Assembly (NCBI RefSeq): GCF_010015445.1
Contig: NC_053118.1
Span: 16,815,437 to 16,879,436, forward strand
From: Perca fluviatilis
Lineage: Eukaryota; Chordata; Actinopteri; Perciformes; Percidae
Reading direction: 5' to 3'
Length of the DNA: 64,000 bases
Below are positions 44,665-58,236 of this stretch, one piece after another (position 1 is the first letter of the stretch; each line of letters opens with the position of its first letter). Under the pieces are notes generated by a model. That model saw only the letters and a program-made list of their open reading frames with translations. It had not been told where the DNA came from and did no database searches. Position numbers and translations under genes: made by a program.

Positions 44665-47600
44665 TGCTTTCACCTCAGCCTGATGGCAGCCAGATTCCAC
44701 TATGGAGCAAGAACATAATTTTACCCCCTTAACACACTCACATGTACACACAGACACACACACAAGTATGCAAGCTCAAATACACACGCACACTGGAAAA
44801 TGTTGCACACAAGTGCCCACTTTTTATTTTTTTATTTCTTTTCTGTTCCTGTGAGGACTCTTGGACCTGAGATAGTAAGAACAAAGTGTCTCCCGCTCTT
44901 CCTACCTCACTTTCGCACATGCACATTGTCTCTCTCACTCGTATACACATGCAAGCATGAACCTTCCCAGAGGGACACAGGGGCTATTACTGCAGAGGAA
45001 AAAGCAAATCCCAGCTGAAAACTTACCAAGATAAGAAACAAGGAGAAAGGGAAGGGAGCAGGCAAGGAGGAAGGGGGGGAATAGATGGGGGAGAGGGGGG
45101 GGGGGGCTGAAATGTGAATTTAATGGGGAAAGTGCTAAGAGGGAGAGAGATAGAAAGAGACTGAACAGAAGGAAAGCTAACGAGGGAGGCTAAGAGGCTG
45201 ATAGAACGACGACAGCGAGGGTTAACTTAAGGGTAACAGAGAGACAGAAGCTCACCATAACTGCAATTTAACAGATATCATTTGCATTTGGCAAAGCAGT
45301 GTAACATAGAGGAATAGTACAAAGTGACCAAGTGAATTTTCAAGCGATTTCATGGAGGTTTGGGTTGCTCAATGTGTAACCGTGCATGTTAACTTTAATT
45401 TTAGATTAAAAGATGCCTAAAATGGGTGATTAAGTCCCTTTAGTTTTCCTGAGTGTAAGCCATTTATAAGATGTGAGAGAAAAAGACTGTGTTACATGAG
45501 ATCAGGAGGAATCATCGGATTCAATTGTTTGGAGAGATAGTACATGTCTCATGGGAGGTGTGTGCGTTTGTGTGTGTGCATGCGTGTGTGTGTGTGTGTG
45601 ACTTTACATACTGTATATGTCTGTAGAGATGCACTGCATTTGTGTGTGTGTATGCAACAGAGCTTGTACAGGCACTTAGTAATCTGTTTATTTTACTGTA
45701 GCACTGACAAGCCATCTTGGAAACTCATTAAGAAGATGGAGAACAAATTCAGCTAAAATAGGCAGCGACCACTCACTCCTGCCTGATGCAGTCGTAAAAG
45801 GGCAGCAGATTGACCCAGTGGTCAAAAACTAAGAGGGACAACGGTTCAAGCCCCCATGTCAGAGAGGATCCGCTTTGTTAACGTGTCCCCTGAGCAAGAC
45901 GCTGGCTCTTTGCTGGCCCTTCTGTGGCTCAGCATGTGGCCTGACAAGTCAAAAGTGAATTTCCCTTTGGGGATAAATCAGGGTTCTGCTGCTGTGCCAC
46001 AAAGCTCCTAGCAACTGCAGCCAGTGCCATTATGGAAGTCCAGTGAAGAGTTGGTTATGCACAAATAATGCCTTCAATTCAATTAAACGATACATAATAC
46101 AGTTACCAGTTTGTACTTGTACAGAATTTTCAACCCTATAGTGTACAGCTTGTACAGTGCACTGCAACTTGAGAGTCACAGTAACTTTTATGTTATTAAA
46201 CAATCAACCTACTTTAAAAGAGAAAAAATAAAATAAAACACAAATATAAAACACAATCATATACAAATCAATCCGATTCCCTCAAGGAACACAAAAAGGA
46301 TGAGTTCGAGAAGGAGCAGGCAGAAGCATAATGCTTAAAATATCATATTATCACAAAAAATTAATGAAATTGTCATACAACAACCCACACAATACAAAAA
46401 CATACATCAATACACTTACTTAGAAACAGACAATCTTCAAGCAGCAATTGGCCTCTTTCACTCATAGTGAATAGTCATAGTAGGAAAAACAAAAGGTGTT
46501 ACTAAAACATTAGTGATGCCTCTGTTCTATTCAAGTGTCCCAGTAGTCACGACAGAACCCTGAAACTGAAGCAAATGAGTGGAATTCAGCCTGTGCTTTT
46601 CCTACTGTGACATGTCAAAATGTCTTTAGTGAAAAAAAGGCCCAATAGCCATATGTGTGTGGAGAGAAAGTATGCAGTATTTGAACATCTCTCTCAAAAA
46701 GACACAAAAGACATAGTGACCTTAGTCAGCAGATCCTGCCTTCTCTCCCGATATCAGTGCCCCATAGAGAACCTGTGAGATGCCCTGGATAGCAACATTA
46801 GCAGGAGAGACCCCTTTACCTGCCTGTGGTAAACAACTTCATAAGTCCCTGGTGCAGGACTAAGAGAACTTTACAGGTGTCAGTTGTGGCTGCAAGAGGC
46901 GGTCACGCAAGGATAACCGTTTTTAATGTTCACAGCTGTCCCCGGTCTGTCCTCGTTGCACTGTTTTGTTTTCCCTTTGTATTGCTGTTTTATGCAATGA
47001 TGATTGAAAATTCAGTCCAATCATGGGGGTGTTAAGTTTATTTTTCCCTCAGTGCGAATAGCTATTTGGTTAAAGTTAAAAAGAGAGGAGAACAAAACCT
47101 TTGGAGAATTGTTTAGCTCAATTTATTTGTGTTTATAATTAAAACTGGATAGTCTCACATGTAAAAAATATTTCAAAATTTAGATTATGGAGTGTTTTAG
47201 AGCCAGAAGAAGATATAGATGATGGACACAAGGAGAGGTCAGATTATTTATTTAGAACATTTTTGTATTATGCTGATTGCACCTAGGTGATCATTCATCG
47301 AGTCACGTGTGGGCTGAACAAAGCCTTCCCAAGAGGCTAAATTGATTTTCACTGACCTCAGAGTAGTCCAGGTTGTCTCAGTAGCATGTAATGCTGTAGA
47401 TAGCTATTTTATGTAGGTTGTGTAACTTTCTCCCTTTGTGGGAAGTTGCCAGACAAAAGCCTGCTGGGTAGAGTAGTAAATATGTTTTTGGTATGTCAGT
47501 ATTAGCATACTCAAGGAATGCATTAAAGCTTAACAAAAAGTGTAAGTATCTACAGTAATATGGTATTTGAGAATCTAAGCCTCATAGTTTTTACTAGTTT

Positions 47601-50600
47601 ATGTAAAGTAACCTCTCATGTTTTGCCACTGGCCAAACACAACCCTTGAGATAATGAAATTGACACGTTAATACAAGCTCTGCCTGGCGTTGTTGTTGCC
47701 TGTCAAGCTTTCCACTCTTGCACGGCACACATGCAATTTGCAGTGTAAACAGTGGTGGATTTACCATCAAAAATCTTTGTCATTTTTTAAACAATGCATT
47801 CTTAATATTGGACAGAGGTAGACGTGCATCAAAACAAGTCCAAAAAGCCTAAATATGAAGGAAGAAGAAATGAAGAACTGAAAGCCAGAATACAATAAAG
47901 AACATCTGCCATACTTCAGCAGACAGGAAATGAGTCAGTGTCTTGTAAGCTCCTCTGTCGATCCCCTAACAAGCCATACCTGTCATCATCTGACTGGATG
48001 GGTATACTGTGTATATGTGCTGCTGTCAGCAGTGTGATACAGAATGTGTGTCTAGGAGCTTGTGTATATCTGTGCAATCAAGTTAAGTCAGCAGTGTAGT
48101 CTAGACCAATGCTACAGTCAATGGTATGCTGTATGTGGTTGAGTGTGCTAAGTGTGTGTGTGTGAGAGAGAGAGAACGAGAGAGAGAGAGAGAGAGATTA
48201 AGAAAAAGAGAGAGAGTCGATGTGTCTACCAGCTGCTTGTGTATGTCATTAGAGAAACTATCATCTCCTCCGCTTTGTGGAGTCTGACTCAGAGCGGGAG
48301 AGGATGATGATAATAACTGTAGCGTTGCAGTAGTGATTGTTGTGGTGAAGACAATAGATTGAATCATTCATTCCTCTGTGAAAGTTTTAACAGCCAAAAC
48401 AAAAGCTGAGCATTAAAGCTCATCTGTTTTTCCTGTTGTCTTTGTTTGAAAAAGACAAAACGCCTTCCCCCTCGAGGTGTAAGCATTGGGTTTGTTTTTA
48501 TTCTAGTTTTCGCCCATCGTCGTCAGAAAACTGAACTTTACGGTGGCTAAATACTTCACGTTAGGGCTTAAATTGGAAATTTGAAAAAGATTTTAACAGG
48601 ATGACCAAAAATGACACAAAATAACTAGTCTGTTATTTGCTGTCTTCACTGACTTCTTTTGACTCCGTGTCACTCTAGACAAGTCAACAACCTACTGTAA
48701 AAACTACCATCTGTTCATTCTTTCTGTGGTTGTGGTTTTGAGCAATCATGGTGGTTTATGTTGTCATTTACAGACATGTATAAAGTACTAGAGACCCAGA
48801 CTTGAGTAAAAGTACAAGTGCTCTATCAAAAAAGTGACTTGAGTAGAAGTTGAAGTGCTCTTTAAGCACCTCACTTAAGTGGAAGTACTAAAGTATTCAA
48901 AATTCTTTGTACTTAAGTATTGCAAGTAGTTTATTTTAAAATGTACTACTCAAGTACTGAAAGTAAAAGTACAAGTATTGTGTTATGTATTTATTAAAGA
49001 AAGCAGTCAAAAGTTTGAATATCATGTTGTTTATATTATTTCAAATGTTTAGCCTAAAGTAGGCCTGCACAATACTTACAAACTTACATTGCGATATTTT
49101 TTTCCCCTGCGATATATATTGCGATATGAAAAAACACGAGTAATAAAAAATAATAAATCATTCTCGACTACTGGGATGATTTTGTAGAGGAGTGCATCTA
49201 CGTAGAAAATTTAAATGAATAATCAGGTGATTTAGTTTGTCTTTGCAGCAAACATAAAACACTGACTACTGTTGCTTTGGGAAATAATTGAACATGTAAC
49301 GCACAGCTTACTAGTTTTAAAGATTGGTGATGATACAAAATAATGTATCCTGCCTTTCACTTTTTCCACTTTTTTTAAGCCAAGTAAGATATTGTATGCT
49401 ATCCTTTTGGCATTAGGAATTTGGTATTTTGGTTTTTGTGAGCAAACATTGAGGAATTGCTGTGATAGATTTGTGTAAAGCTTAAATATGGATAAGCAGG
49501 ACATTAGAATATATGTAACATGTTGGTTATGAGGATGATGCACTTACCTTTAGTTACCGTCAAGCTTTCTGTCTTATTTTTTCCTTTTTTCATATAGAGT
49601 ATCAAGCAAAGCATGTTTTAATGGGATGGATGTTCATGGTAACGGCAGCATTCACGTAATATAGTAAACAAGCCAATTTTTTCACCACAGATAGTCAATT
49701 GTAAGTCAATTCGGACAAAAGCATCTGCTAAATAAGTTTGATGTAGTATAAGGTAATTTACGGCCCTAAAAATATCACACAAACAAAAAAAGCTCAGCCT
49801 CAGCAGTATGTGAGAATATGTGGGATGTTAGTTGTATTTCTGACTGCAGTTTAACATATTAGGCAGATTTTGGGCCATTAATAATCAGGTTATTGTTTAG
49901 TGTAATGGAGATGTCGCATAAAATGTGTCCTTCTGAACACTGTGTGGTTGTAGGCATCAAGTATTTGCATCTTCTTATTTGACTTTTTGCAAATAAGCTC
50001 TTGAGCTCAGCTTTCTGTTCAGTTTCTTTGTACTTGTATACTCACCTACCAAAGTGACTAAAATTTCAACATTCACATACTTATAGCCCTATTTACAGTC
50101 AAACAATTTATAAGGATGTTTTCATACAGAAAACCTATGGCTATTCATTTTCTCTGATCTACAGGTTCAGCTCACTTTTGCTATCTCTTTAGATCCATGT
50201 CTCCTTTTTGTGTAAACACATTTCTTCTTCTCTACTTACAGTACCTGAAGTTAGGAGCCTGCAGAGAGTTAGTAACTGTTTGACATCATGTTCAGAGTTC
50301 GTTGTCAGTGAGTAATTCTGCCTACGCAATTGCTTCGTCAAATTCCTTTTATAAAAAGTCCTTCACCTTAGTTACTATTCATTTGAACTCTTTGAAAAAT
50401 TTGTCCAAATCTTACAAAAAATTCCTTGAGGGTGGATTTATAAAGGCCCTTTGTGCTGCAGTAGTATCCAGGTACCTGCTCAATGCCGACACGGAGTAAA
50501 AGCCTTCATTCTGCTATCAGAGGACCCTTTTTCTCCTTTTCTACCTCTTTGCCCTGCTCTGTTCTCTTTCCACTTTCTACTAATGTTAAGCTGTCTACTT

Positions 50601-50795
50601 TATCTCCCACAGGCTTAATTAGAGGAGGTATTTTTGTTCCCTTTGGTACATTTTCTCACCAAATACAAATCCCCATTTAAAGCATATGGTAGAAAGTCCA
50701 ATGACTTCAGACCTCATTAAATACTGTTAAGGACTATTGAGTGAAAAAGACACAATGACGCTGATATAGTAATTACACCTTGTAGTATAGAGTGG

Positions 50796-50883
<88 letters not shown>

Positions 50884-53800
50884 GGTGCTGCGCAAACACA
50901 CGTTGAGGAATGCGAATGAACAAGTGTGTTTTCATTGTGAATTTGTGTTGTAAACACAACTGAACACTTGCATTATTTGGACAATGTACTGTGTACTGTA
51001 AATGGGACTGAGTACAGTTTTCAAACAAGTGCATGGTTTTTAAATATCATCAATGGAAGTGGCATTTTTTATGGCAAGTTGAACAGCTGTCTGTGGTGAT
51101 ACATTGCCATTCAGACATCTACATTACGACTACTAAAACAGCAACCCACTGTTTCTAAATATTTAGTTGTGTCTGTATGTGCATGCTCTCACTTTGTTTC
51201 AAGCCCGAGCCAGAAAAATTGGGAATTAAAATCAGACAGATGGGGGAGGGCAGCCCCTCATTTGGATCGTTTGGTTTGACTTATGTAACGGCCCAAGCAG
51301 TACCAGCGCTATATTCTCTCCAAGTTCTTATCGTGCTATTGAGGTTATTGTGCAGAGTTGGCCGTGTTGCTGTTGTAATGGAATTGAAACACGACCCAAG
51401 GGAACACATTTACACACTTCTACTGTAATGATCACATGGACTCCACCCCATTTATTTTCCCCTCTGCTGGAAACAGTTACAGCTCTATTTCTGGGCACAG
51501 AGACCTGGGTTTATGAGTTTACATTTCCTCCCACCCTACTGTCATTGTAAATGTTAACTGAAAACAAATCACCCACTAAACATTATGTTTGTGTAATAGC
51601 TGCATATGATTTGTTTTTAAGTTCAGAAAGTGGACTGTAAAAAACCCAAGATTGAGCTGTTTGGCTACATAGTTTTAGTATCATTTCAAATTAATTAAAA
51701 TTCAGTAAAATGTCCCCTTATCTTTGTCCTCACTAGGGATGCAAGTAACGATCATTCCGATGTTAATTCATTGATTAATCATTTGAAATATAAAAAAGCT
51801 TCCATCACATAATCCAGGGCCAGAGGTGACGTTTCAAACTGCCTGTTTACAGATATTCAATATACAATGATATAAAGTAGAGAGTGGCATTTATGCTTAA
51901 ATAAATGACCTAAACAACTAGTTAGAGAAAGTGTTATCAATAAAAGTGTGACACTAATGTTTTCATTGTTGCTTGCCATTCTGTTTATCTATGTCACACT
52001 TCTAAATAAGTGTTAAGTGAAGCCCTGTGAAGTCTAGAGCCTGATTTATTGTTGATGCAAGAGGTTAATAGGAGGGTTTTTATTTATAATCCCCCACCCC
52101 ACCCCCACAACACTAGATGGATGTATTGTACTTATGAGGTTGTATCATGCATTAATTATATTCCTAACAGCAACTTTGTTTAAATTGTTTCATTTCTTGT
52201 GATTTAGCTACTCTTGGCCACTGTCATGAACTTAAATAGTGCGTTTAATAACAGAATAATAACAGCAGCAATGTCGGAATATCACAGACACACAAACACA
52301 CACACACACACACACACTTTTTGGGGATCTTAGGTATTTGCTTGTGTTCCTTTGCAGCTTCATCATGCTTTGCATCACAAAAGATGAGGCAACAGTGTGT
52401 GTTAGTGTGTGCATCTATGTATGTCACAAGACTATCTCAAATTTGAAAACATTGTTGCCTTTTCCTTTCTAAATTTAAATCCTACATGTGCCTTTGTGTC
52501 ACTTTGGTCTCATAGATGCACGGCTCTAAACAAACATAACCAGACTAGGCTGTCATCATCCAACTGCACCAGATTTGATCTTTTCAGTCCATTGAATTCA
52601 CTTGTATTGTACCTTCTTATGATGCATTTTAACAAATGGATTTGTCAGTCTTTTAATCTGATTAGACTGTGGGTTATTCTAATGTGCAATTGGATCACGT
52701 CGTCACTGTCGGTCCATTGAGGACACTCTCACCCCCGTCTCCTCCTCTGTGTTATGTGTCAGCCTGTCATCTCTTCTCTACAGGTTGGTGGTTAGGCTTG
52801 TTATGCAGTCCCATAAGGGTCCATAGTGCTTCTTCCTAGAATAGTTCACTTGCTGGATTACAAATGCCAACAGCCATATGCCAATTATACGCGGCCTAGT
52901 ACAGTGGGATATGCCAATTAAACATCCAAGGCATACCAAGGTTTCAGAACATTCAGGATATAGAAAGCGTACTGAGCATCCACTTTATCTCTGCCTCTCT
53001 ATTTTTGTCCTTTACTGAAACATGTGTCCTGTCAGAAAATTGAGTTTGACATTTACAAGTAAAGCTTTTTGTTTTACTGGTTAAAAACGGGGGCTTCTGA
53101 GTAGGGTTGTTACGATTTCAGTTTTAAATTTAAAATCGCACGCCCGATGAAAATAAATACAAAAGACACAGCGTAGCTTACCGGCTGGTGGCATGCAGCT
53201 AAAGACACAGTGTAACGTTAGCTTACTGGTAGCCTGCAGCTTGACTTTTTCAGACACCATGGCCACTGCCAGAGTCAGAAATGACCTAGAAAGAACAGAA
53301 CTGGAAAATCCTCCTGCTTTTCTGAAGCCACTGGTGTAACAAAATTTTGTGTTCCCTTCCCTGTGAGTGAGTTATGTAAACCAACAAGGTAAAGAATGTG
53401 GGCTCCAACGGGACTCCATGGTGCATTCATGTGGACCTTGTCAAGCTAATCGTGCACTAAATTACGCCTCGTAAAACTCTAAGAAACTCAAACTGTTATA
53501 AAATACCCTTCTGCCATCTAGTGTATCTTATTGTGGAAGTGCCGTCCCTGTTGAAACAATGTTTGAATTGGATTTTGACCTTAAAATCGAAAGTTAAATC
53601 AAATCGTGAATTTGGAGAATCGTGACACCTCTACTTCGAGTCAGTTGTGACTGCCCTATAAGGAAATATTGGAGGTTATGGGGGTAGCATCAGTGTTTTC
53701 GAGACCATAACTCTTTTCATGCTGCCTGCCCATAGCAGCAGAGACAATGTGTGAATCATCAGTGCAATTAACAGCATGAATACATTACAGCATACATTTT

Positions 53801-55134
53801 AGGAAATTTACTGAGAGGTAAACCCAAGTCTACTTTCACTATCAGCATTTTGACTGTTAGTTCAAATTGACAGCAGAGAGGGCTTACTGTACCAGCTCAT
53901 TGGGAGGTTATCATTTGATCAACAGAGCTTCCTGCTCTCTGTGCAACAAGCATGCACTGCTTTATTTGCATACTCTTCAATTATAGAATCACAATTTGTA
54001 CACACATTTATTTTAATGTGTAACTTATGGACTAAGGTCTACTATAAAGAAAATCCCCCTTTGCAAACCTGAACCAGCAACTGAGCAGTCTCATAGTCAA
54101 AGAAATGTAACATTGACAAGTTTCCAGACTACCCACACATCTTCAGTTCAAGCACCATTTATGCACAGATATATTACAGAGAGTTATCTTTCTATCTGCT
54201 GCCACATGACAGGATCTGTAATACTTACCAATGCCTCAAAGGTACAATAATTAAACAGTTTCTGCTGTGTATCATCTGTGGTATCATCACATCCTTCCTC
54301 TGCCCTGTAACGGAGACATACTACCTACAATAAATTGAGCCTTTTTAAACAGTTTTTTGTTGCCTCTGATATTATAATTGGGGTCCACATTAAAATATGA
54401 TTCAAGATCGAACAGTAGATTCTACTCAGATTTGAAATGACCTCTGTGGGACTGCCACTTTGCTAGTTTGAAAGCCATGATGTCTCTCTCTCATGGGTGG
54501 GCCAAATTCTCTGGGCGGGCAAAGCAGAGAAAGGGGAGGTAACCTTGCTCCTTATGACCTCATAAGGAGCAAGATTCCAGATCGGCCCATCTGAGCTTTA
54601 ATTTTCTCAAAGGCAGAGCAGGATACCCAGGGCTCATTTATACCTATCGCCATTTCTAGCCACTGGGGGACCATAGGCAGGCTGGGGGAACTCACATTAA
54701 TGTTAAAAAACCTCATAAAGTGAAATATCCATGCCATGGGACCTTTAATGCGTTCAAATTAACCCCCCACCTTGACCAAAGGTATCTCCAGGACATTTAA
54801 ATCTCTAAATGTGCTACTGCCATGTCCCAGTTTGACCGTGTTTACCATGTCTTACTATATACTGGAAATTTCTGTCTTCCTTTTCTGCCCAGTGAAGTAC
54901 ATGCGCGAGGCCACACCGTACGTGAAAAAGGGCTCCCCTGTGTCTGAGATCGGCTGGGAAACCCCTCCTCCTGATTCTCCCCGTCTCGGCAGCCCTCCCA
55001 TCACCTCCTCATCTGAACCTCCGAGCTCTCCTGCCCAGCCCTCCCTGTCTCTGCAGGGCGACAGGAGGTGCATACCCCTCAAGATGTGTTGTGTAACCCG
55101 AGCCATGACCACACCAGACCCTGAGAACAGGCAG
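42856..55134 (+). CDS. sntb1: Beta-1-syntrophin, 5' part (coding exons 1 and 2; gene continues past the window)
   Basis: Adaptor under the plasma membrane that binds dystrophin/utrophin and recruits channels and signalling proteins through its PDZ domain. Exons 42856-43402 and 54893-55134 join in phase to give 263 residues. Order: N-terminal half of the split PH1 domain ([20 protein letters not shown], about 19-38), an Asn-rich linker (about 52-83), [19 protein letters not shown] domain (about 103-183; GLGI at 115-117, [21 protein letters not shown]), then [20 protein letters not shown] and the start of the second PH1 half ([12 protein letters not shown]). Closest to SNTB1, whose human copy shares MAV at the start and DPENRQ at the exon 2 end, from memory. 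Later exons (second PH domain, SU domain) are not in the window. Confidence 0.94.
44585..44662 (+). repeat. (ACGC)n(CA)n microsatellite
   Basis: Several ACGC units followed by about 30 CA units. Confidence 0.95.
45785..45985 (+). mobile_element. Decayed tRNA-derived SINE
   Basis: GACCCAGTGGTCAAAAAC resembles a tRNA A-box region and GGTTCAAGCCC a B box about 40 bp later. It is followed by GTGTCCCCTGAGCAAGACGC, close to the GTGTCCTTGAGCAAGACAC body motif common in fish tRNA-SINEs. Strongly degenerate. Confidence 0.6.
48775..49000. repeat. Dispersed repeat with recurring AAGTAC words
   Basis: TTGAGTAAAAGTACAAGTGC and many further AAGTAC/AAGTACT words on both strands. I recognise this type as a common fish dispersed repeat but cannot assign a family. 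A GCGATAT-rich hAT-like fragment follows at 49055-49130. Confidence 0.55.
50801..50882 (+). repeat. (GT)n microsatellite
   Basis: About 41 uninterrupted GT units. Confidence 0.97.
52288..52318 (+). repeat. (CA)n microsatellite
   Basis: About 14 CA units with one interruption just before. Confidence 0.9.
53102..53633. mobile_element. hAT-like relic in sntb1 intron 1
   Basis: Left end TAGGGTTGTTACGATT and right end AATCGTGACACCTCTA, the complement of TAGAGGTGTCACGATT. Length 532 bp. The flanks (CTTCTGAG, CTTCGAGT) are only loosely similar, so the target duplication is doubtful. No transposase frame. Confidence 0.65.
54451..54748. mobile_element. 3' part of a TTAA-ended element
   Basis: Closely matches the right 300 bp of the full copy at 58237-58762, with shared CCAAATTCTCTGGGCGGGCA and CTCAAAGGCAGAGCAGGATA, and ends CATGGGACCTTTAA. 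The left half is missing. It ends 144 bp before sntb1 exon 2. Confidence 0.85.
54893..55134 (+). CDS. sntb1: sntb1 coding exon 2
   Basis: Residues 183-263, phase 1 at the left and in frame at the right. Acceptor CTGCCCAG; donor CAG-GTGAAA, immediately followed by a CA microsatellite. Encodes [14 protein letters not shown], a Pro/Ser-rich segment, and the start of the second PH1 half. Confidence 0.93.
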
Positions 55135-55137
55135 GTG

Positions 55138-55252
<115 letters not shown>

Positions 55253-58236
55253 TACAAATGCCTGTATCCTCATTCTTGAGCTGAAGACAGTTCTCTGGAA
55301 ATGCTGCTGTCTCTATTATCACATCTCACATTGTTCAATCATGTGTAATTGTTTTTAAAGATTGAATCTCCAGTAGGAAAGGCTGAAAGCCACATACAGG
55401 ATGAAAAGTATTGACAACGGAGTAACAGGTTGTTGGTTTTATTACAGAATATTGCCGGTCCTATTCTTTAAAAACTCTTCGCAAACTAAAATTAAAAATA
55501 ATTTTTGCTAAGAAATCAGTATGTATTACACTTTGACTTCAAGTACACTGCCATTATGAAAAAGGGTGCATTGGCTGTACGTTGCATTGAGAGTAGTGTG
55601 TTTTGTGAGGGTAGTGGCGAACCCGAGTTGAGTGCCTAAACTAGCTCAGAGGCTTAGCTAAAAAAATTACACTTGCAAAGGCTCCAAAGTTCAACTTTAA
55701 AACAACCAAAGATTAGCCTTAATGACCCAAAGGTTAATCAATTCTTCTCTGCTCCTTTACCCAACAGTATGACAGAGAGCAAATAGAAAAGTATTCCGGT
55801 GTATGTAGCCTTTTTCTGCAATCCTGAAGGCATAACCCAATACTGTTGTCTCAGTCTTTTTTTTTTTCGTTTTTCTTAAAGACAGACGTTTGAAGTGGCA
55901 CTTTGATAATTCTTAGTCAGCGGGGGGTGGTCTGTTAGGAGGTGCCGTCAAATGAATTGGTTGGTATTATGACAATGGCCCAATCAAATAGCATGATGGC
56001 AAGGAGAGATTTACTGTTTGAACATTTCAGTTTCTTTCTAACTATGTTGTTTCCCTTCCTGCTTGTCTTTTTCTTACTTATTTCTGCCTCTCTTGTCTTC
56101 TCGCTGTCCTCTCCCTTTTTATTCATTGGCTCTCTCGCCCAGCTATCTCAGCTCAATTCTCTTCTTCTATCTCCATCCTCTACCCATTATTGTGGCTCTC
56201 TTAAATTTATTTATTTTTTCTCTCTATACAGTTCTCAGTGTCTCTCTATCGTTCCGTCCCTCCATCCATGTGTGTTCCTCTCTGCATAATGTATGATTTT
56301 AGAAGTGTGAGATAGTTGAATCTCACTAAACTTCAAAGCTTTAGACGATGGAGTCACCATCAAAGTCAAGTCCTAACAGTGAGCAGTCACTTCAAAGTCC
56401 CTCCGTCTGTATAGACGTTGTTAGACGGCTCAACGCTGCAACTGTAAAATGTAAATCCTAACACACACACACACACACAAACAATCAATGAAAAAATACT
56501 TGCAAACAAAATGACAAATAAGAACACCATCCACGGCGGAGCAGATATTCTCTGTTGACTGGCTCTCTTGTGTGATAAAACTTTTATTTCCTTTAAAATA
56601 TGAAATACAAAGATTCACAAAAAGTACATTATTTTTGACAGATGGAAATGCAGTTGTCACTTTTCCTTGCTGGATATGTCCAGAGTCAGCTGTTCCCCTT
56701 TCTTCTAATTATTATGCTAAGCTATGCTAATTGCCTCTCAGCTCTCCACACTTGACATGAGAGTGGTATTGTTCTTATTTAACTTTCTAAAAGAGGGAAA
56801 ATGAATGGGTTTCTTAAAATGTTGAACTACTACTTTAAAGCTACATTTCAACAGGCTGTCAAGATCTGGTAGAGTAGGACCCACCTTAAGGGGTTATTGG
56901 CTCCTCCCCCAATCTTCAACATCAGTCTCCCTTTAGTGTAGTGTTTTAGGAAATGACTCTGTTGACTTGAAAAATAACAGAAAGCTTCCTGGTGGAAATA
57001 GCTTGTCAAAACTGATCTGACAGAAAATGTGCAACAGAATTTTTCGTAGATACAAAGCTTTTGCAGACATCAGTGAGGACGTAGTTGGAGTTCATGCTGT
57101 AGTTAGCCAGTTGTTCTTGGATAGATAATGGAAAATGGGAATAAACAGAGTTCCCCTTAAAAATATAAAATGATATTAAATCCCACATTTCAAAATGCTC
57201 AGAGACTGTTTGGAGAAAATTTCAGTTGCACTTGCACAAATCTTGGTTTAAGTATTAAACCTTTTTTAAGAGCACAGTGTAGTTGAACATTCATTTTGAT
57301 GGCCATAACTTTGACTTAATTGGTCAGCCATTTAAAGGAATTGGGGTCAATAACGTTTTTGGTGGCAAGGTGAGTTTTTGCTTTCCACAGATAAACAGTG
57401 TTTTGTGGTTTGATCTGGCAAAATGTACCTTGACCAGCATGTTTTTTTTTTTGAATGTCCTTCCTTATCCTCAGCCAGGGCAAATTCCCCTTTGACTCAC
57501 CAGTAAATGTTTAGTAAATGTTTGAATGGGAGGAGAGGACACCCAAGTTGAAATGTAGCCTGTTATGCCATGAAACTCACATAAAATTGGATGCTTCTCA
57601 GTATCATCGTGTTCATAGATAATGTAATCAGATAAAGATTACAGGGCAAAATTAAACCTACTCCCTGTTTTTCTTATTTTTGGTTCGGAGCTGGAATGGT
57701 TTAAGAGGCTTTATGTTAAGTGACAGGCGAGTCTGGCTTATCTTTTTATACAAGACTCAATGTTGCATCCCCTCAGAGGGTTTCTCTTTTCATTTCAGCA
57801 GATGTTGTTTAAACTGTGTGTAAGCTTTTGAGGACAGACAGGAGAGAAGGATATGAGGAAAGGCGGAGCACGATCATAAAAGACAAGGAAAGTAGAGGTG
57901 AAGGAGTAGAGTACGGAGAAGAGAAGACTTGATTTGCCTTATTTTAAAACTAAACTTTGTAACGCTCTGAAGGCATTTTCCCCACCTTACTCTAACATAC
58001 ACACTGTAGGACAAGTGTATACAGTATAACTTCCTGTGACTTTGGTGAAAGATTGCATACATCATATTATTACACTCTTATCATTTACAGCATGGATAAA
58101 AATGTTATGAGAAGGTGTGGAGAGACGGGATAAGAGGAAGTGAGGAAGGATGGAGGAGAAAATTGAGAAAAACAGAAAAGGATGAGATGAGCAAAGGAGA
58201 AGAGAGAGATGCAAAGAGACAAGAGGAAAAAAGGTA

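Larger units (their letters stand above)
43403..54892. other. sntb1 intron 1
   Basis: An 11.5-kb intron. It holds CA/GT microsatellites (44585-44662, 50801-50882, 52288-52318), a G-rich run near 45071-45107, a decayed SINE (about 45785-45985), a dispersed repeat at 48775-49000, a hAT-like relic (53102-53633) and a truncated TTAA element (54451-54748). No exon seen. Confidence 0.75.
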
